Below, one piece after another: positions 11,333 to 15,369 of a DNA stretch of 15,369 nucleotides; position 1 is the stretch's first letter, and every line of letters begins with the position of its first letter. Both the position numbers and the translations under genes were made by a program. The notes beneath the pieces were generated by a model that searched no databases, was not told the origin of the DNA, and saw only the letters and a list, made by a program, of their open reading frames with translations. This stretch comes from Thermoleophilia bacterium (GTDB lineage Bacteria; Actinomycetota; Thermoleophilia; Gaiellales; Gaiellaceae). Location: assembly GCA_014534415.1 (NCBI GenBank), contig JACVRM010000039.1, positions 1 to 15,369 on the forward strand, written 5' to 3'.

Positions 11333-12430
11333 GTGAGCGACCGCTACCTGCCCGGGCCGCGCAGTTCTGGCGGCGCGGGACCAGGTCTAACGTCGAACGG
11401 CCGCCGCGCCGATACAAGACCTGTGATCTCGCACTGGGTCATCGTGCGCCGGCGCATCTTTCGCATGGTCCCGTTTCTCGTCGCCATGTTCGCCGCGTTT
11501 GCGTTCGTCGCTCTGCCGCCCGACAGCGAGCGGACGGCGCACCTCGGCGCTGTCTTCGGGATCAGCGCGCTCGTGACGACCGCTGCTGTGCTCGTGCCGT
11601 GGGACCGGCTGCCGCGCATCGTCCAGGTGCTGCCGGCGATGGGGTACCTGCCCGCGATCGCGTTGCTGCGCGACATCGAGGGAGGACCGCCGTCGGGATA
11701 CGCGCCGCTCGTCGTGCTGCCCGTGCTCTGGCTTGCTCTGTACGGCACGGGCGGGGCAGTCGCAATCTCCGTGGCCGGCGTGGCGGCCGCGCTGATCGCG
11801 CCGCTGGTGCTGGTCGGGGACCCGCGCTATCCCTCCAGCGAATGGCGCTGGACGGGCGTCACGGTCACCGTCGCTGCGGTCGCTGGTTACACGGTCTTCA
11901 TGCTGGTCGCGCGGAGCAAGAAGCTGACGGCGCGTCTCGCCGAGCTCGCGCGTACGGACCCGCTCACCCTGCTGGCGAACCGCCGCCGGTGGGACGAGGA
12001 GCTGGCGCGCGAAACTGCCCGCTCTCGCCGCACGGGTGCGCCGCTCGCCGTCGCGCTGCTCGATCTCGACGGACTCAAGGCGTTCAACGACCGGTTCGGC
12101 CACCTCGCCGGTGACGCGCTCCTGCAGGACTCGGCGCGCGCGTGGAGTCGCGAGACTCGTACCGAGGATCTGCTCGCGCGCTACGGCGGTGACGAATTCG
12201 GCCTCATCCTGCCCGGCTGCACGCTAGAAAGCGCGACCCGCGTCGTCGAGCGGCTGCATGCCGCCACGCCCGGCACCACATGCTCCGTCGGCGTCGCTGA
12301 ATGGCGGCCGGGCGAGACCGAGGATGCCCTGCTGGCCCGTGCCGACGCGGCTCTCTACGCCGCCAAGAGGGCCGGCCGCGGCCGGCTCGTGACAGCCGAC
12401 GCCGTGCGCCTGCAGCCGGCGCTCGGCTGA
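11333..12430 (+). CDS. Membrane-bound diguanylate cyclase (GGDEF)
   Basis: The product has 365 residues. Five or six hydrophobic segments lie between residues 45 and 193, followed by a short linker and a complete GGDEF domain (about 205-355). The active-site motif is intact, YGGDEF with G285-F289. The first metal Asp is in LLDLDGLKAFND (D244). The inhibitory I-site RxxD is present as RTED (276-279), five residues before GGDEF, so product inhibition is expected. It makes cyclic di-GMP from two GTP in response to an unknown signal sensed through the membrane part. GTG at 11333 has a GAGG 10 nt upstream; GTG at 11423 (before ISHWVIVRRR) is a reasonable alternative. No EAL domain is attached. Confidence 0.92.
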   Translation: MSDRYLPGPRSSGGAGPGLTSNGRRADTRPVISHWVIVRRRIFRMVPFLVAMFAAFAFVALPPDSERTAHLGAVFGISALVTTAAVLVPWDRLPRIVQVLPAMGYLPAIALLRDIEGGPPSGYAPLVVLPVLWLALYGTGGAVAISVAGVAAALIAPLVLVGDPRYPSSEWRWTGVTVTVAAVAGYTVFMLVARSKKLTARLAELARTDPLTLLANRRRWDEELARETARSRRTGAPLAVALLDLDGLKAFNDRFGHLAGDALLQDSARAWSRETRTEDLLARYGGDEFGLILPGCTLESATRVVERLHAATPGTTCSVGVAEWRPGETEDALLARADAALYAAKRAGRGRLVTADAVRLQPALG

Positions 12431-12450
12431 CGCGCTCGCGGGCGCCACGC

Positions 12451-12456
12451 TACGCT
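12451..12456 (+). promoter_or_regulatory. -10 element for the 12464 gene
   Basis: TACGCT ends 7 nt before the GTG at 12464, the leaderless arrangement seen repeatedly in this window. No SD is present. Confidence 0.5.
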
Positions 12457-12463
12457 CGCCGCC

Positions 12464-12784
12464 GTGAGGCGATCGACCGTGCGTCGAGCGGCCGCTCTCG
12501 CGGCCGCGCTGGCGACGCTGGCCGCCTGTGGCAGCGACGGCTCAGATGTTCCCGAGACGGTGGCGGGCACAATCGTTTCGCTCGAGTACGAGGGCGGGCT
12601 GCTGCGGAGCTTCACGGTTCGTGACGGGGGCGGCGAGACCCACGAGCTCTTCGTCGACGGCGACGTCTCGTACGGTTTCGACCTCGACCATCTCCGACAG
12701 CACCGTGCCGACGGCGCGCCCGTGCGCTGTGACGTCGAGCGCCGAAATGGCGAGCTCATCGCGCTGACGATCGAGGACATGTGA
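12464..12784 (+). CDS. Small lipoprotein, uncharacterised
   Basis: The product has 106 residues. A basic start (MRRSTVRR) and a hydrophobic run end at the lipobox LAAC (Cys at residue 22), then a short Gly/Ser/Asp linker. The mature part (about 80 residues) looks all-beta: GTIVSLEYEGGLLRSFTVRD, HELFVDGDVSYGF, then PVRCDVERRNGELIALTIED. This gives the impression of a small OB-like barrel, but no family is recognised. It should sit outside the membrane as a lipid-anchored protein. The start is supported by the TACGCT box 7 nt upstream. Confidence 0.85.
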   Translation: MRRSTVRRAAALAAALATLAACGSDGSDVPETVAGTIVSLEYEGGLLRSFTVRDGGGETHELFVDGDVSYGFDLDHLRQHRADGAPVRCDVERRNGELIALTIEDM

Positions 12785-12790
12785 GCTGAC

Positions 12791-12796
12791 TAGGGT
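12791..12796 (+). promoter_or_regulatory. -10 element for the 12804 gene
   Basis: TAGGGT ends 7 nt before the GTG at 12804, with no SD, again predicting a leaderless transcript. Confidence 0.45.
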
Positions 12797-12803
12797 TCCG
12801 GCG

Positions 12804-13172
12804 GTGGCCGGCAAGCCCTCGCTCGTCGAGCGCATACGTGCCCAGCAGGAGCGGCACCGGACACGGAGCCGCGTCTTCCGAGTGCCGGTCGCAGTGGTCG
12901 GGTTCGTGCTCATCGTGCTCGGAATTGCACTGCTCGTTCTGCCGGGCCCCGGTTTGCCATTGATCGTCCTGGGGCTTGCGATGCTCGCGCTGGAGTTCAC
13001 CTGGGCCGAGCGGTCGCTCGAACGAGCAGTCGGCCGGCTCGATCGAGCCAGCGAGCGAGCCGCGCGCGCGTCGCCGTTCCACAAGGCGGTCGGCCTGGTG
13101 TTCACGGTGCTCGGCGTCGCCGCGCTGCTCGCAGCCGCGCTGCTTGTCGACGTGCCGCTGGTGCCGTTCTAG
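12804..13172 (+). CDS. PGPGW-family transmembrane protein
   Basis: The product has 122 residues. A basic amphipathic N-terminus (residues 1-26) is followed by a membrane segment (about 27-46), the diagnostic PGPG turn at 47-50, and a second segment (51-65). The family Trp is replaced by Leu (PGPGL). A charged helix (AERSLERAVGRLDRASERAA) and a last hydrophobic segment (about 95-116) complete it. This is the small PGPGW / TIGR02611 type of actinobacterial membrane protein of unknown function. It stands 19 bp after the lipoprotein gene yet appears to have its own -10. Confidence 0.88.
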   Translation: MAGKPSLVERIRAQQERHRTRSRVFRVPVAVVGFVLIVLGIALLVLPGPGLPLIVLGLAMLALEFTWAERSLERAVGRLDRASERAARASPFHKAVGLVFTVLGVAALLAAALLVDVPLVPF

Positions 13173-13206
13173 CGCGCAATCGAGAAGTATGCGTCGTCGG
13201 CGTCGG

Positions 13207-13212
13207 TAGACT
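13207..13212 (+). promoter_or_regulatory. -10 element for the 13219 gene
   Basis: TAGACT ends 6 nt before the GTG at 13219, which places the predicted start exactly on the start codon. Confidence 0.5.
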
Positions 13213-13218
13213 CCGACC

Positions 13219-13458
13219 GTGGGCTGGCTCTGGATCGGCCTCCTCGGTCTGGCACTCGCGGTTCTCGTCTTGGCGGAGTGGCCGCGTCTCGTCGCCGGCC
13301 TGCCGCTCGACCGCCGCGATGAGCGCCGGCGCCGGCGGAGGCGTGCGGATCTGCACGTGGTGACACCGCCCGCGGACGACTCCGACGACTTCGCTGCAAG
13401 CGTGGAGCGCGACCTCGCCCAGTTGCCGACGACTCAGGAACGCGACCGCAACCGCTAG
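13219..13458 (+). CDS. Small single-pass membrane protein
   Basis: The product has 79 residues. One hydrophobic segment at the very N-terminus (WLWIGLLGLALAVLVLAEW) is followed by a strongly basic stretch (DRRDERRRRRRRADLH), which by the positive-inside rule keeps the C-terminal part in the cytoplasm. The rest is acidic and probably disordered (ADDSDDF, then SVERDLAQL). No family is recognised. It ends 3 bp from the convergent stop of the subtilase gene, leaving no space for a terminator. Confidence 0.75.
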   Translation: MGWLWIGLLGLALAVLVLAEWPRLVAGLPLDRRDERRRRRRRADLHVVTPPADDSDDFAASVERDLAQLPTTQERDRNR

Positions 13459-13461
13459 CTC

Positions 13462-15369
13462 CTAGCGGACGCCGAACGTCCCCCGCAGTGTCGCCGTGTT
13501 CGGCAGGATGCGTGCGACGTTCTCCACGTTCTTCGTCTCCTGGTGGTCCGAGACCTGGAGCACTAGGCGGTGCCGGCCGCGGCGCGCTCCGGCCACCAAG
13601 ACGAGCACGCGTTGCGACCGCCGATCGTAGGCGGCCGGCGCAGCGCGCCCGTCGATGCGCGCGACGACGGATGCGGGGTCGATCCCCGAGCCGCTGTCGC
13701 GCGCGGCCACGCGGAGGAACGAGTAGTTCTTGACGGTTCGTGTTAGCAGGCGCAGGCTCGGTGGGCGCACGTCGTCCACCCAGAAGCGGAACGTGAAGCG
13801 GCCGGCTCCCTTCCGCGTCCGGCTGTCGAAGACGACGTCGTACGCGCCCGGCGCGGGCAGGATCGCGCCGGCGACGGGCGCCGTCTGCGAGTAGCGTGCG
13901 AGGTAGGCGTTGACCACCAGCGGGAGGCCGACCGAGCCGGTCAGCCGGTTCTCGTCACCTGCGCGCACGATCCGCGGCTCGACCTGCACGCCGCGCGCAC
14001 GTGTGACAATCGCGGCGCCGAAGTTCGCCACGCGCCTGCGCACCCGAATCCGAAAGACCTGTTCCGGGCCGCGCAGCACGCGCGTGACGCCCAGCGGCGA
14101 TGGGTCGTCCGGATACCGGTACGTCGTGACCCGGGCCGCTCGGCCGGCAGTGTTGCCCCCGTACGTGCCCGTCCGGCGCAGCGGGAACGGACGCGCCGCC
14201 GCAAGCCGTGGACGCGACACGCGAAACCAGTAGGGGATACGACGGCGCGCGGTGCCGCGCGTGAGGACGACGAAGCCGCCTTCCTCGCGCTGGAGCGCGT
14301 CCGGTCTCACGCGAAGAGTCACCGGAATACCACCTGGCACCGCGGCCGCCGCGGGCACCTCCACCGTCGCTCCCGCGCTCGGGGTCTGGCGCTCGAGCGA
14401 CGCCGTCCACGGGCCGGCTCCGCCGCCGGCGTCGGCGAGCGTGATCGTCCTCGTGAGGGTCGAGCCCGGCCGGACGAGGCCGAACGAGGCGCTCGTCGGC
14501 GAGGCGAAAACGAGCGGTTCGTCGGCGCGGGCCAGGTCGATGAGACCGCCCCCCTCCCGGGTGACCGGTACCTCGACAGCCGGCGTACGCTCGCTCCGCA
14601 CGGCGACACCCGTCGTCACGAGCGCGGACTTGATCTGTTCCACGGTCCACGTGGGATGGCGCTGCCGAAGCAGCGCCGCCGCGCCGGCGACGTGGGGCGC
14701 GGCCATGCTCGTCCCGCTGAACGCCGCAAAGCGCCGGCCGGGCACGGACGAGAGCACCTCCGACCCGGGTGCGGCGACGTCGGGCTTCAGGCGCAGTGAG
14801 AGCGGCGTCGGGCCGGCGGCCGAGAAGTGCGCGATCAGCGCGCGGCCGTCGCGGAACTCGACAGCTCCGGCCGTGATCGCCTTCGCCGCCGAGCCGGGCG
14901 ACGCGAGCGAACCCCGGCCGAGGTCGTCGTAGTCGTTCCCGGCCGCGACGGCCGACGGGACGCCCGCGTCCGCTGCGGCGTCGATGGCGCGGGCCACGAC
15001 GTCCCGCGCCGGCTCGACCTCCGGCTCGCCGAGCGACAGGTTGAGGACGTCCATGCCGTCCGCCACGGCAGCCTCGATGGCGGCGACGAGCTCGGGCGAG
15101 TTGCCGTTGAGGCTCCCGCCGGGCGCCGGGACGCTCAGCGCCTTGTAGTTGCCGATGTACGCGCGCGGCGCCACGCCGGCGAGCGCGGCGCCCGCGGAGG
15201 CCCGGGTGCCGTGGTTTCCGGCCGCGATTCCCGCAACGTGCGTCCCGTGGTCGGAGCCCGTGGGGTCGAACGGCCGCCGGGCGTACCTCCAGCGTGTGCC
15301 GGCCGGGGCGAAGGATCGCGCCACGATCACCTTTCCGTTCGTGTACGCGAGCTGGCCGCGCGGGTAGCC
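13462..15369 (-). CDS. Secreted subtilisin-like serine protease (S8), 5' end outside window
   Basis: At least 635 residues are visible; the frame stays open to the window edge, so the N-terminus (signal peptide, any propeptide and the catalytic Asp region) is missing. The catalytic His lies in DHGTHVAGIAAG (about visible residue 41), the oxyanion Asn in VAAGNDYDDLG, and the catalytic Ser in FSGTSMAAPHVAGAAALL. After the protease domain come a linker and beta-rich Fn3/Ig-like domains (SFGLVRPGSTLTRTITL onward), the last resembling an Ig-like module (DVRPPSLRLLTRTVKNYSFL). No C-terminal membrane anchor or sortase signal is seen, so it is probably released or held by its beta domains. A GTG at 15330 is not the real start, because the coding pattern continues upstream (YPRGQLAYTNGK). 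Confidence 0.93.
   Translation of the reverse strand, partial: GYPRGQLAYTNGKVIVARSFAPAGTRWRYARRPFDPTGSDHGTHVAGIAAGNHGTRASAGAALAGVAPRAYIGNYKALSVPAPGGSLNGNSPELVAAIEAAVADGMDVLNLSLGEPEVEPARDVVARAIDAAADAGVPSAVAAGNDYDDLGRGSLASPGSAAKAITAGAVEFRDGRALIAHFSAAGPTPLSLRLKPDVAAPGSEVLSSVPGRRFAAFSGTSMAAPHVAGAAALLRQRHPTWTVEQIKSALVTTGVAVRSERTPAVEVPVTREGGGLIDLARADEPLVFASPTSASFGLVRPGSTLTRTITLADAGGGAGPWTASLERQTPSAGATVEVPAAAAVPGGIPVTLRVRPDALQREEGGFVVLTRGTARRRIPYWFRVSRPRLAAARPFPLRRTGTYGGNTAGRAARVTTYRYPDDPSPLGVTRVLRGPEQVFRIRVRRRVANFGAAIVTRARGVQVEPRIVRAGDENRLTGSVGLPLVVNAYLARYSQTAPVAGAILPAPGAYDVVFDSRTRKGAGRFTFRFWVDDVRPPSLRLLTRTVKNYSFLRVAARDSGSGIDPASVVARIDGRAAPAAYDRRSQRVLVLVAGARRGRHRLVLQVSDHQETKNVENVARILPNTATLRGTFGVR

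Noticed and set aside
11387..12103. A 238-codon minus-strand frame opposite the GGDEF gene
   Set aside because: Arg/Gln/His-rich shadow; the plus strand carries an intact GGDEF domain.
1..15369. CRISPR array, insertion sequence with terminal repeats, or toxin-antitoxin pair
   Set aside because: No regular spacer-repeat series, no transposase motifs and no paired small toxin/antitoxin genes were seen on either strand.

Overview
The window is GC-rich chromosomal DNA (about 70% G+C by eye) with frequent GTG starts, TANNNT -10 elements placed just upstream of start codons, and the gene order dgt-dnaG. Together these point to an actinobacterium. The small proteins and general style suggest the class Thermoleophilia (Gaiellales or Solirubrobacterales), but that placement is inference, because no complete marker rRNA is present.

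Layout. Positions 1-190 hold a 5S-rRNA-like 3' end and an intrinsic terminator. Positions 195-2171 carry a small Cys-containing protein (-), a secreted CAP-domain protein (+), and a two-gene minus-strand unit of a small beta-rich protein followed by an M48/HtpX-like membrane protease. Positions 2438-3560 hold a minus-strand cluster: a histidine phosphatase (phosphoglycerate mutase family), a short coiled-coil protein and a Cys-rich membrane mini-protein. Divergent from it, only 18 bp away, is a classical SDR oxidoreductase (3579-4361). The housekeeping core is dgt (dGTPase) and dnaG (primase) at 4582-7253, followed by tRNA-Asn(GTT) with its own promoter and terminator.

Positions 7362-10185 form an accessory stretch. 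It contains a decayed phage-terminase-small-subunit-like relic next to the tRNA, paired GGGAC-type repeats on both sides of that relic, a lipoprotein, a secreted Val/Thr/Ser-rich protein with a C-terminal membrane anchor, and a broken zinc-ribbon gene. Positions 10268-11274 hold a small membrane protein with different codon use, a clearly dead 1-Cys peroxiredoxin gene, and a DUF4242 (SCO4226-type) protein with a palindrome at its predicted transcription start. Positions 11333-13458 are a plus-strand series: membrane GGDEF diguanylate cyclase, small lipoprotein, PGPGW membrane protein and a one-TM protein. The window closes with a minus-strand secreted subtilisin-like protease (S8) whose N-terminus lies outside the window.

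Most of this is ordinary chromosomal content. The most distinctive signals are the repeated leaderless-promoter arrangement (seven genes, including a divergent pair whose -10 boxes overlap), the gene graveyard around tRNA-Asn and 9.9-10.9 kb, and several small uncharacterised Cys-containing proteins. I see no convincing new multi-gene system and no CRISPR array.
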